Source of the DNA: Pestalotiopsis fici W106-1
Lineage: Eukaryota; Ascomycota; Sordariomycetes; Amphisphaeriales; Sporocadaceae
Assembly (NCBI RefSeq): GCF_000516985.1
Contig: NW_006917092.1
Location: forward strand, 4,259,925-4,323,924
DNA length: 64,000 bases
Reading direction: 5' to 3'
Positions 11,351 through 21,445 of this stretch are shown here, piece by piece; within the stretch, counting starts at the first letter, position 1; every line of letters starts with the position of its first letter. The notes under the pieces were generated by a model, which was not told the DNA's origin, made no database searches, and worked only from the letters and a program-made list of their open reading frames with translations. The position numbers and the translations under genes are program-made.

Positions 11351-13950
11351 GATGAAGTTGGTTGTTCTTGTTTTGAAATATAAAGAGTGTATGTTTAAAG
11401 TGTCAAAGATAGTGAGTGTCTGTGTGAGACTGTTGAATGTTGATGCTGGATGCTGATGCTGATGCTGATGACGAGAATCAGGACGATGAAAAGGGAGATC
11501 ATCATGCTATATATACACGAATTTGGTCAAAAAAATAAAAAATAAAAAAAGCCAGTAAGCCAAACCCGATCATGAACAATATCACGGCGCGACATTGCGG
11601 ACATTCCATAGAGCTGGCTTGAAGCAGCTTGTCAGTATAGGCTCGCCGGTGTTCACCGGATAGTCAGTATAGCATGGCCCAAGTCTTGGGACCTGTCGTC
11701 TGTGCGTTCGTATACGCCGTATGCGATGGTGGATTTTAGCGCCGCGGTATCCAGGAATAAGACACTCAAAGCATTGTGCTAGCCAAAGTCAGATCGATTT
11801 AGACTTATCCAGAGGTTCCGGATCAACAAAGCGTAGCGACGGCGTGCACGATGGTGTTGCCAACTAGCTCAGGTACACAAAGGACCCAGAGCTGGCTGCC
11901 AGGCGCTTTGCCCTAGATCGTATTGGTATCGAACGACTCCATCCCGAGCGCCGAAAGCATTGATGAGTAAGTCTCGAACTGGAGATTTACTCATGTAGGT
12001 GAACAAGTAAGTCGACAACGATTAGATCTCATTATCACCTCACTGAGAGGGGGGCACGGCCTTGACCTGGACTTATTCACAGACTACTCGAGGCCTTTTC
12101 TTTGCCTCTCGCAGGACAAGCGGGTTTTAGTGCCAGCACATTCTTCAAACTTGATTATAGTCAATAAGGCCAAGAACCCGCTGTTGGTCTGGTGAAGCCT
12201 GAGCGCGTAGAGCCTCATATTGACTCAGCGTAGTATGGTGGTTGTGAGCGGCAATACGCAGGTCAGCATGACGAGATGCCAAGCACCGTATACTCTGCCC
12301 TGTCTGGCTTTTGCAACACCTAGTGGCGAGGTCGAGAACATTTACGCTCTGGTCTTGCCGAAGGGTCGGTCTGGTCGGTATGCAGGTAGCGTCAGGACTG
12401 GAGCCATGGCTCGGTCGTTTTCCGGTAATGGTAGGCTGGCAGCTCCCATGAGTAAACGATTAGACGAGACGTATTTAGCGGTCCGCAATTGGCGCTTCCG
12501 CGGCAATACACGCCGTGGTATCTGCGAGCTGAAATGGCCGTGGTCCCTCTCATCATCAGTTCAGCGGATCTATGTGGCTATCTAAACAAAATACATCTGG
12601 AGTATGACCACAGGTGTGAGCCCCTCAGATTGAACACTACATGTGATGCCTTTACCATGCTAGTGCTGCCGCTCAAAATTCCACACCATTGCTGGTAGAA
12701 AGACTTTTCTCGCCCGAAAATGGGGGGCATCATTCGACTCCATTTTCAATAATTCAATATTTTATCAGGTCTATACTCCATTTCTATTACAACCATCATA
12801 CTACGAGTAAAAGCTGTCCGGATATTGGCATACGACGTGGATCAACAATGGGAAAACTTCATCGTGTCCGAAAAGAAGGAATACCCGAGAAACATGTGTG
12901 CATGTCTTTCAACTCGATGATTCCGAGAAAGGGCTGGACTCATCACCCCGGCATTCGCCATATCTAGTCATGAGCTCATCAACTAGGCAAGGTCAGTAGT
13001 CATCATATAATCCAGTGGCCAGCAGATGCAAGCTTCTTTGCATGTTATTCACTAATGCTAAGACATGCTCAGATGTCACTTTTTGTCGTGGCTTCTCAAG
13101 ACAGCCATTGGCATCAGTGAGACATCTCGAGTCAGTAAAGGCAACAATCAAGCGCTTTTGAGTCTTCACCACTTACACGAGACCGCCAGCGGGCACGACG
13201 AGACAGACTAGTATCGCCGTGGCCGACCTGCACGTAAGTACCCTTGACCTAGATGCGCTGCTGTGTCCGCAAGCACCTCCGAGGCCTGACTCCCTCGAAC
13301 ACGATGCCCAAATTGCCATGAAAATTACCAAAAACCCACCACGGGCTCTGAACTAGTGTTCTGGTCTTTTTTTGTACTTGTGTTTGTCTCCTGAAGGGTA
13401 TCGCTCCCTGAGCGGTGGTCCGAGCCCGCATTCTGGGCCTGATCAACACAAAGCATTCAGGTGCATAGATAACAGATCTGGTATTCCTGACCTGCTCTTT
13501 ATATCAATGTTATGGTATGGGATAAGCCCTATTCTTCGAGCTTGGGAGGTGTTCTAATCATGAGGCACAAGTACGCTGCGACGGCCTGTTGTGGAATTGG
13601 CTCACTCGCCAAAATGAGAGGATCAAACGCTTTCTCTCTTTCTTCTCATCGCCTGTAAAGCTCAAGATAGCAATCCATCCATAGTCTCTAGTGCATTCGA
13701 TGGTCTGACCGAAGCCCAGTCCCCTTAAAACCACAACGTCACTTTTGTGTGTCGTTGAACGTGGGTACTTCTGATACGCCGCCCAGGTCAAAGGAAAGAT
13801 CCTATGCATCCTCGGTTAGTCAATCCAACCTTGTCTCAGCTTTTCTGATTGGTTTCACCATCGAGTTTACATCAAATCCCAAAACCCTCATGGGTCGGGC
13901 CAGCTGTTACTGCCTTCTGTTGTCCAGGATGTTGATGTGGCGCCTATTGC
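11351..13950. other. Gene-poor stretch between secreted-protein gene and relic
   Basis: About 2.6 kb in which I find no supportable gene. Base composition is mixed rather than strongly AT-rich. It contains a small inverted repeat CCGGTG-TT-CACCGG near 11650-11663 with the direct repeat GTCAGTATAG on both sides. Open frames here have no recognisable domain and no splice-supported extension. It may include decayed coding sequence, since the next two loci to the right are also degraded. Confidence 0.5.
11508..11515 (-). promoter_or_regulatory. TATA box candidate for the secreted-protein gene
   Basis: TATATATA about 160 nt upstream of the minus-strand ATG at 11350. A GATGCT-type short repeat in the leader (about 11439-11470) lies between the two. 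Confidence 0.4.
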
Positions 13951-14703
13951 TCACTCTTTCTCATGTATTTCCAGAAGTAGTTTTCGACATTCCTTGATGC
14001 TCTCCTTCAATACCCCAAGCACTTCGATTCGTGCGTCGCCGAGTCCAGCATCAAATGCGTCAATCTGTGCCAAGATCGCGGACAGCATGACGTAGCGTTT
14101 GTACCTAGGTCTGCCGAGAGCAATTATATGACCGAGTGGCCCATGAATGTGTCGTAAGATATCAATGATTGGCCTTCGATTGGCTTGTAATAGCTGGAAC
14201 AAAGGATCAGATTTGTCGATGAGGCCTTTGCTTGCTTCGACCTCTTGCTCCAGTTGGGTTGATATCTCGAGGCCAAGGGTCACAATGACACCTTGACTAA
14301 GTGGTCCTTTGTAAAGTTCACCTCACTTCATTGCCAGAGGTGCAAATTTGTCCTCCAACGGATCCGGGGGTTGTAGACTTTTTGAATGTGATGCAATGAT
14401 CTGGGAGCACTCTAGATATGACTTTCGGGCAAACAAATACCGGTGATCTTTTCGTGCTTGGAGCGCAAAGAGCCTCGATACAAACAGCCAAAAACGGCGA
14501 ACATGCGAGTCAATAAACTTGCGATGGAATCGAGTCTCTCGAGTCCTCAATGGCGCAACGCTCTGGAAGAACCGAGATACCTCGCGAGAATCTTGCCCAA
14601 GGTCGTGGCCAAACTTGACAGTGTCATCATAGGGAATCTTGGATGTAACATTGTTGAGCTTTCGCGTGATGCGCAAACGAATGTTCAGTGACTCTTTGTC
14701 TTT
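13951..14703 (-). pseudogene. Probable relic of a helical protein gene
   Basis: Two minus-strand open stretches lie in tandem in different frames: 14323-14703 (containing RFHRKFIDSHVRRFWLFVSR and a Lys/Arg-rich helix) and 13951-14322 (containing PLFQLLQANRRPIIDILRHI and ending in LLLEIHEKE). Both read like amphipathic helical protein. Joining them would need a 30-35 nt intron after AAG-TGAGG, which is too short, so a frameshift is more likely. No good start codon or upstream exon is visible: an in-frame TGA lies just upstream in the more 5' piece. I cannot assign a family. An intact gene with an unrecognised intron is the alternative. Confidence 0.35.
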
Positions 14704-14936
14704 GACGAGCCCGAGGTTCAGCGCAATTCAGATTACAGTGTCCGGATCCCTCCCGGGGTTGGCAGACCAGTTTTGCAATTTCGGAAAGTCAAGTTCGCGG
14801 CCTGCATCTTAAACCCGAAGCCGAGGACTGATGATACCTTGTCGGCAACAGTTGCACACAAACCAAGATGGATGAGAACATGGATGGTTCTCGCAAGCGC
14901 ATTTTACTTGCGGAACTCTTGTAGCCGTTACGCGCC

Positions 14937-15772
14937 ATGTACACGACGACCATGTCTTCGCAAGGCCGTGACAATATCGCGGGTCTTCCACAGTCGCGCA
15001 TGGATGATGCGATTGTTCTCCCAGCACGACCCGAACCCATCAGGCTCAGCCGGGCGGAGACGGCTATCATCGTCGTTGATATGCAGAATGCATACTCATC
15101 GGAGGGGCGCTATCTGGACCTAGCAGGCTTTGATGTTTCCGGCACCCAAGACACCATAGCCAACATCAAGAGGACACTGGCCGCTGCACGTGCTGCTGGG
15201 ATGCAGGTTATTTATTTTCAGGTCTGAAATCAAGTATGGCATACTGCTTCTGATGCAGCAGTGACTGACTCGTCGCTCTTGTTGTGCAGAACGGCTTTGA
15301 AAAGGACTACCATGAGATTGGTGCCCCCATGTCGCCAAACTGGTACAAGTCGCACGCACTCAAAACTATACGGGCCAGACCTGAGCTACACGGACAGTTG
15401 CTGGTCAAGGGCACGTGGGATCATGCGACTGTCGACGAGCTGAAACCTCTCAATAACGATATCGTGATACCAAGAATCGATACAGTGGTTTCTTCAATAC
15501 AGGTGTCGACAGCATTCGGAGAGCTCGGGGCATTCGAAACTTGGTCTTTGTGGGTGTGGCCACAAACGTCTGCGTCGAAACCTCGCTCCGTGATGCATTT
15601 CACCTGGAATACTTTTGCATACTCCTAGAGGACGCCACTCGCTCCAATGGACCCGAGTTTATTGCAACAGGCTGTTCTGTTCAACGTTGAGAAGTTTTTC
15701 GGATGGGTCGTGACGGTACATGACTTTTGCGAGACGCTGGCTCAAGCAGAACCAGTTGCTCCAGGCCACTGA
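14937..15772 (+). pseudogene. Isochorismatase-family hydrolase, RutB-like, with two compensating frameshifts
   Basis: Cysteine amidohydrolase family; RutB members hydrolyse ureidoacrylate-type intermediates of pyrimidine breakdown. Exon 1, 14937-15221, holds the motif [20 protein letters not shown] with the nucleophile-supporting Asp. A 68-nt intron (15222-15289, weak donor GTCTGA) leads to exon 2, which reads [17 protein letters not shown] and LLVKGTWDH with the catalytic Lys. At about 15473 the frame slips by one missing base (CCAAG where CCAAAG would continue the family pattern). The next frame then shows [10 protein letters not shown] and [17 protein letters not shown] with the catalytic Cys. 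At 15664 one extra G returns the frame, giving [13 protein letters not shown] and a TGA at 15770-15772. All three catalytic residues survive, so either the gene died recently or the assembly has two indel errors. The uninterrupted frame stops at 15628. Confidence 0.75.
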
Positions 15773-15982
15773 CCCCTGCTGCCACAGTCAAGATGCCTCA
15801 ATTCTATTCCCAAGCGACAAGTGCCAATTACAAACAGCCTCGCTTCCACGGCTGAGCGGGAATAACCACTGGTCACATGAGGGAACGAGCTACAACTGAG
15901 CTTCAGATTCTGCCTTGTGAGGACCAAGTTATGCTGTTTTGCCATATTATATATCTCTAGAGGCGCACGTTTTCGTACCTAC

Positions 15983-17725
15983 TTAAACATCACGGTACCG
16001 CAGTGGCTGGAAGCTTTCTTGTAGGACGGATGAGTTTCGCTGCTCCAGCTCCATAACGAGTTGTCCGAACAAACCGTTTGCCCAGGTGAACCTAGCACGC
16101 AAAGATGTGTCAGTCGAGGGGGGAACACGGGATCCATAATCAGTGACCTACCATTGTCTAGTCCATGTACTGGCACTATAGGCATCGACACTCTCGTGTA
16201 TAAGTCCTAGACCCGCAGTACTTTGCAGGACTTGCTTGATGGAAGATATGATTTCTCCATCTTCGCTGCTTGTCATGGCTCTCATGATGACTGACATGGG
16301 CCAGGTCGCCCCGGGTCGGATGTGCGGGCTCCCAACGCCGCTGATGATGGGACCGCTGCAGTACCACGGATTCGCCCGGCTTAGGACGAATTCCCTGGTG
16401 TTTTGGTAAATCTCATCCGTCTTGTCTAGGTATCCCAGAAAGGGCGCAGACAAGAGGGATGGGACATTGGCGTCATCCATTAGACTACGTCCTCCAAATC
16501 CGTCAACCTCGTAGGCATATATTTCCTTACCGCTGGGTGCCCTGACAATACCCCATTCCTTGATGGCTTCTTGCACCTGCGTAGCCATGTCGCGCATCTC
16601 TTGGGCCAGTCCAGCGGGCGCGTTGGGAAGCCGTTCCATGATATCGGCATTTGTCGTCAGGTACCTGGCCATCATCATATTGGCGGGAATGCTCAGGTCA
16701 AAGATGGCCGCGTCGTCGCTCGGCCTAAAGGGGGAACGGATCAAACCAGTATCATTGATAGGGTTAGACATGCCATTATTTCCTAGCGTCCCAAATGCCG
16801 TCATTGTCTGTGACTGAAACGTGTAGGCCGAACGAACCCATTTACCATCCTGGTCGTACGTGGGCTGTTGCATCGCCCTGGAAGCAGACAGTATAGACTG
16901 GATGGCATGCACCCACTGAAACTTGCCAAAGAAATCCAAGTCACCAGTTGCAGTGTAGTAGTCATGAGAGAGCTGTAGAAAGCCGCCGAAGTCGTCGAGC
17001 TCGAAATTGCAAGTGTATCTATGTAATATTGTAAGCGACTATACAGTTGTATACCATTTCTCATAGGATGGGATGAGTAGGCGTTGTACGCAGCTGGAAA
17101 AGGAGGAAGGGGAGGTGGGTAGTAGTAGTAGTAGTAGTAGATCCGCAGCTCACACAAAATTCCGGTTATAGGATGGAGTGACAGAGTAGATGCCGCCGTT
17201 ACTGTCTGGAGGAAGTCCGGACTCTGTCGGCGGCTGAAAAGCGTTACAGTAAGGGTTGACAACCAAATACCGGGCCTGCAGGTTGATGACGCCGCGGAAA
17301 ACGGAGGCAACGTCGTCGGCAGGGCTGCTCAGGACGTATTTGTAGGGGGCGACCTGATTGGCGCTGTCGCGCACCCACATGGCATTGATGTCCCCAGTGA
17401 TGACAAAACACAGCTCTTCCTCGGTGTTGTTGGCAGCCACACCCCGCCACTTGATGGCCGTGTCCAAGGTATTGGGCCAAGTATTCTCGAACAGGCGGGA
17501 GAGATCCGGATCCCAGATCTGGTCCTTGACGCGCGTGATGGCATCCTCGACGAGAGTGGAATTGAAGGTGCGACATGCCGGCTCGGGTCTCATATAGGAC
17601 AGACGAAAGGCCCCATCCGACAGTGGCTCGTGTTGCCGCCGAGAGTAGTCGGCGTAATTTGGGCAACTTGCACTGACCCCGACGCCGAAAAGTACGGCGG
17701 CAGCGGCTCGCGCACGGCTCCACAT
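15983..17725 (-). CDS. GH125 exo-alpha-1,6-mannosidase family, secreted
   Basis: Glycoside hydrolase family 125 removes alpha-1,6-linked mannose from N-glycans or cell-wall mannan. Three exons, 17154-17725, 16152-17018 and 15983-16091, give 515 residues, the usual size. The N-terminus MWSRARAAAAVLFGVGVSAS is a signal peptide. Family landmarks in order: FENTWPNTLDT, CFVITGDINAMWVRDSANQV, PDSNGGIYSV just before intron 1, YTCNFELDDFGGFLQLSHDY after it, SLMDDANVPSLLS (expected catalytic Asp region), SGVGSPHIRPGATWPMS, and LIHESVDAY (expected catalytic Glu region), with the final exon supplying FTWANGLFGQLV. Intron 1 (17019-17153) contains an AGT microsatellite. Donor choice GTGAGC at 17153 rather than GTGTGA keeps the conserved NFVYTCNF reading. 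No GPI signal; probably secreted or in the secretory pathway. Confidence 0.9.
17121..17140. repeat. (AGT)n microsatellite in GH125 intron 1
   Basis: About seven AGT units inside the first intron of the GH125 gene. Confidence 0.85.
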
Positions 17726-19680
17726 CGTGTGTGTGTGTGTATGTGTATGTATATGTCAAGTGCCCAATGTTCCCCGGACTTTGAGAAGATATTCTTGACT
17801 CACAACACACGCCGCATATGACAATGAGCGGCGCCTTTGTCTTTTCTCCCTCTGCGGTCTGGTTTCAGCCCGTCGCGACAGCAGGCACTCAGCGGCACAG
17901 ACCAAGAGAAAAAAAAGAGGGCATCAGACAGTCCGGGGTTTTATCCTCCGATTTGACTCAGAAAATGTGTCTTTTTCACCATTCCTCCCCGGAAAGCCAC
18001 ACGCAGGCGGCGGCGCAGCCAGATGCCGCTCTTGGCAGGTTGCATCGACTGTATGGTACACTTACAGAGTACTAGGTAGGGAGGCAGGTAGGCAGGTACA
18101 GTACCTAGTCTGAAAATGAGTGACCATTATTGATGACTGATGCGGAAGTGGCTCTTTCTCCAACAGATTTGTATACCTGTATTGAGTGTATAAACGCAAG
18201 CCATGAGCTGATGATACAGACCATTATGTACGGAATACCGACGCAGACAAGTGTGATTTAGCAGAGTAGGCGGGCAGCTGAGTACTACCTATGCCATTTC
18301 GGAAGCGGCAGCACATGCACACGCTGTAACTCGCATGTACACTGGAGCGATACATGATCACAAGTTCTAAGTCTTCTCAACTAGGTCGGTACGCATGTTG
18401 TGTATAGTGTACTGACGAAAGAAGAAGAATTATGGAGAGATTACTCTCTAGGTTCGATCAATCGGGTCGACGTTCAACCCTATGGGAACTATCTAACCTA
18501 GGGAATCGATGGCCAGTGCGAAATGAGACTTTCTTACCTCTTGAAGAATAAATAAATTACTACCAAGCTAGTAGCCTGGGTATTGCCATTGCCCCGCCAT
18601 CATTTGGCCAATCACGATGGTCTCAAAAAACACCTCGTTGACATCAATTACCTCTGTACATTTCTTTACAAAGGTACTACAAACAGATTCGAGCGTTCAT
18701 GTATACGGTAGTTTTGTTTCTTTGCTCATTGATGATTGAGCAAATTTACATCTGAATGGTTCGGGTCTGCCTAACATTGGTCATGTCAAGGCGACCACTG
18801 CTATTGGCATTTCCGTTCACATGGCATATCCCAGGCAAAATCCCTTCATACCTACCTGCCAGCTGCGTGACCGCGTCGCGACTCGGACAGCGAGCTTTCG
18901 AATCGCGAAGGCGCTGGAAAAAAAAAAAAAAAAAAGATGCCCCCCGGGGGAAACAAACGCGCAGATGGGCTGGCCCGCTTACAGGCTCCGCTCCAGGGGA
19001 ACTGCATTTGCTAGAATCTGGAAAATATGGAGGAATATGGGGTGGGCCTCGGCCGCTACAGCGATTCCCGTCGCGCGGAATCGCTGTAGCGGACGTCATA
19101 ACAGGGCTTATCGTAGCGTTATCGCATCCTTTTCCCATGCTCCATCAGTGCTCGTGAGCGATTTTGATTGATTGTCTCCGCCAACGGCGCCGGATCCTCG
19201 GATGCGCCTCGACTCTTGGGCATTTCGATTCGCCAGGAAAGGGCCCCGACCACAGACAGACCAGGGCGTGACGCAAACTCTCTTTTCCAATTTTCATCCT
19301 CTGTCCGTTTTCTTTCTTTGATTTCTCTCTTCCTCTGTGCCAACGACGTCTTCATTGCCGCAGTTGTGGACAAGCAAGCAAGCAAGCCTGTGCAAAACCC
19401 TACTCAACGTCGCCGAAATCTCTCTCTATCTCTTTCTTTGGTTGTGTGTGAAGAGAGCCAGCCGGGTGCAATTATTTTCTCCTGAGCACCTTGTCGCTGT
19501 TCCAATGTCGCCAGTCTGATCGACCCCGCGATTCTCCGAAACATTGTGCGCTCTCCTCGAATCATTTACTCATGTTGGATACTGGCTCCTTCTCCTCGAG
19601 TATCGAAAAACGAAACACTGCTGCTGCTCTCCCTGTATGTGCCTAGGGCCCTCGAGCTCGCCGCCAGCTCTTAGCCCAAG
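17726..19680. other. Divergent intergenic region between GH125 and DUF2434 genes
   Basis: Nearly 2 kb shared upstream region. It holds a GT-rich tract just before the GH125 ATG, TAGGTA/GGCAGGTA motifs at about 18071-18108, a poly-A run at 18919-18935, a perfect hairpin at 19053-19092, and a CT-rich stretch from about 19300 that is probably the leader of the DUF2434 gene. No credible ORF. Confidence 0.55.
19053..19092. repeat. Perfect 16-bp inverted repeat with 8-nt loop
   Basis: Left arm CCGCTACAGCGATTCC (19053-19068) and right arm GGAATCGCTGTAGCGG (19077-19092) are exact reverse complements around the loop CGTCGCGC. It lies about 590 bases upstream of the DUF2434 start. It could be a hairpin in RNA, a dyad binding site, or a trace of a small inverted-repeat element. 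Confidence 0.85.
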
Positions 19681-21445
19681 ATGCCCATCTTCGATGCCCG
19701 CGACATCATATCCAATGATCCCAACAACAGCACCGATTACATCATTGGCGATATCCACTTCAATCTGACCACTCTGAATTACTGGAACTATACAATCTAT
19801 GGCAATGGCACAATATCCAATGGCTCATGGTGTTTCCTCACCTTTGAGCCTTATATCCCGACCCTCCTCTATCCCAACGGGTCCTTTGTCAACAGTACCT
19901 GGTGTTACACGCCCGTCAATCCAATCGGCACTCGCGGCAAGGTTGGCGTCGCCTTTGCCGTCCTCTTTGCCGCCTCGCTTGTCTTCACTTTGCTCAATCT
20001 GACCAGGCACGGCAAGCTCTATCTTCCCGTCACCAAGAGGTTTGCGCCCATTGGTCGCCGTTGGCAGTGGTACTGGGCCATCTTCGTGGCTGTGGCCGCC
20101 ATGATTGGCCTCTTCACCGGCGTTGATGTGGATCGCTACTATCTGTCCTCCATCCCCATTGTGCTGAACAACTTCTTCTGGTATCTCTTACAAATGGGAA
20201 CCATGGCTATCGTCTGGGAAGCCGTGCGTCACTGGGGAAGCTGGATGGAAAGGCAGTTTATCGACCCAAATCCCTTTGTCTTGCAACAGACCGACAAACG
20301 AGGCATGTTTGAACTTCTTATCCCACTGGTCTTTTACTTCTGGGTTTGGCTGGTAAGCACACAAAAGCCCCTTGCTACCGATTAAACAACTCTGCACCAT
20401 CCTAGAGGTCCAATAGCTTAACCAAAGAACACTATAGAATTTCTTCCTCATTATTCCTCGTAACTGGGGTAATCTCGAGCTCCAGAGGTCTGACGAGCAG
20501 ACTGCCATGTTTGCCGAGCCTACCGCTACGGACGGGCGGTTCAAAGCTGCAACGTTTTGTCTCTTCGCAGCTTGGCTAACCATTCTCATCTCGCTGATGC
20601 ACTCCTTGCACCATTACGAGCAGCGAGGCCGCGGGTTCTTGAACCGCATGATCGGCGGCCTTGGCTACATGCCATTTAGATTTGCGCTACTTCTGCCCAT
20701 TTCCTTGGCCGTCGTTGCGTATCAGGGTCTTGCTGCCTGGGACTTCTCCCTCTCGCCCATGAAACAGGAAACCAACTACGTTGCCATGTATGTCGGCGGC
20801 TACTTGCCGGCCCTTTTGATCGTCTTCATCCAAAACATTGCAGGCTTCATGAGGCAGAATGAAGACAAGGCCCTCATCCAGCAGCGCAGGGCACGCGGTG
20901 CTACCCTCGACCGCGAACTTGGAATCGTGCATAAGCCGGCTTGGTGGAAGCGAGTCAACGGTGAGCATAGCGAGGGAGGCATGAGGAATGCCATCCTGCG
21001 CAACGTTCGCGAAGTCGGTGGAGGACGCGCGACTGGGCAGAATGTCGAAGCTGCCGCCGCCACCAGAGCACGCGAAGCCGAGGTAGCTGAAAACGCCCAG
21101 CCCATTGAGATGAACGAGATACGGCGCACAAACAGCATTGCCAGCAGCATCAGGACAGGTGCGACGGCTCCACCACCCTATACTCCGTACAGCGGAAGGT
21201 CGGACCAGCGGAGATCAGACCGAACTATGCAGGCTGCCGCTGGTCTTTTATTTCCCAATTCAGGGTCAGCGACGACGAGCACAGCAGCAACAACAACAAC
21301 AACAACAGTTGATAGGGGTAGAAGAACCAATGTATCGCCTGGAACTCAACAGAGGCCGGGTACGAGTGAAAGGAGTAACAGCACCCAGAGTGGTGTTTCT
21401 CTGGACGGTCAGCCTCAACAGATTAGAAGCATGTTGGACGTATAG
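19681..21445 (+). CDS. DUF2434 family seven-helix membrane protein
   Basis: Fungal-specific membrane protein of unknown function. Exons 19681-20352 and 20438-21445 (85-nt intron, GTAAGC donor, TATAG acceptor) give 559 residues. The start MPIFDARDIISNDPN matches the family N-terminus as I know it. The first 95 residues are hydrophilic with at least seven N-glycosylation sequons (NST, NLT, NYT, NGT, NGS twice, NST), so this part probably faces outside or the lumen. About seven hydrophobic segments follow (starting with VGVAFAVLFAASLVFTLLNL and ending with YVGGYLPALLIVFIQNIAGF). The last 200 residues form a charged Ala/Thr/Ser-rich tail with a PPPYTPYSG box (PPxY-like) and a poly-Thr run, expected in the cytosol. 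Family name is from recall; topology is predicted by eye. Confidence 0.8.

Noticed and set aside
12220..12585. Plus-strand 121-codon ORF, and an ATG-less minus-strand open frame over about 12145-12455
   Set aside because: No domain-like sequence, no splice-supported extension and no promoter context. Possibly decayed coding DNA, but not supportable as a gene.
18440..18465. tRNA B-box-like GGTTCGATC, and similar words near 21552 and 59448
   Set aside because: Surrounding bases do not form acceptor or T stems of a tRNA and no A-box lies at the right distance.
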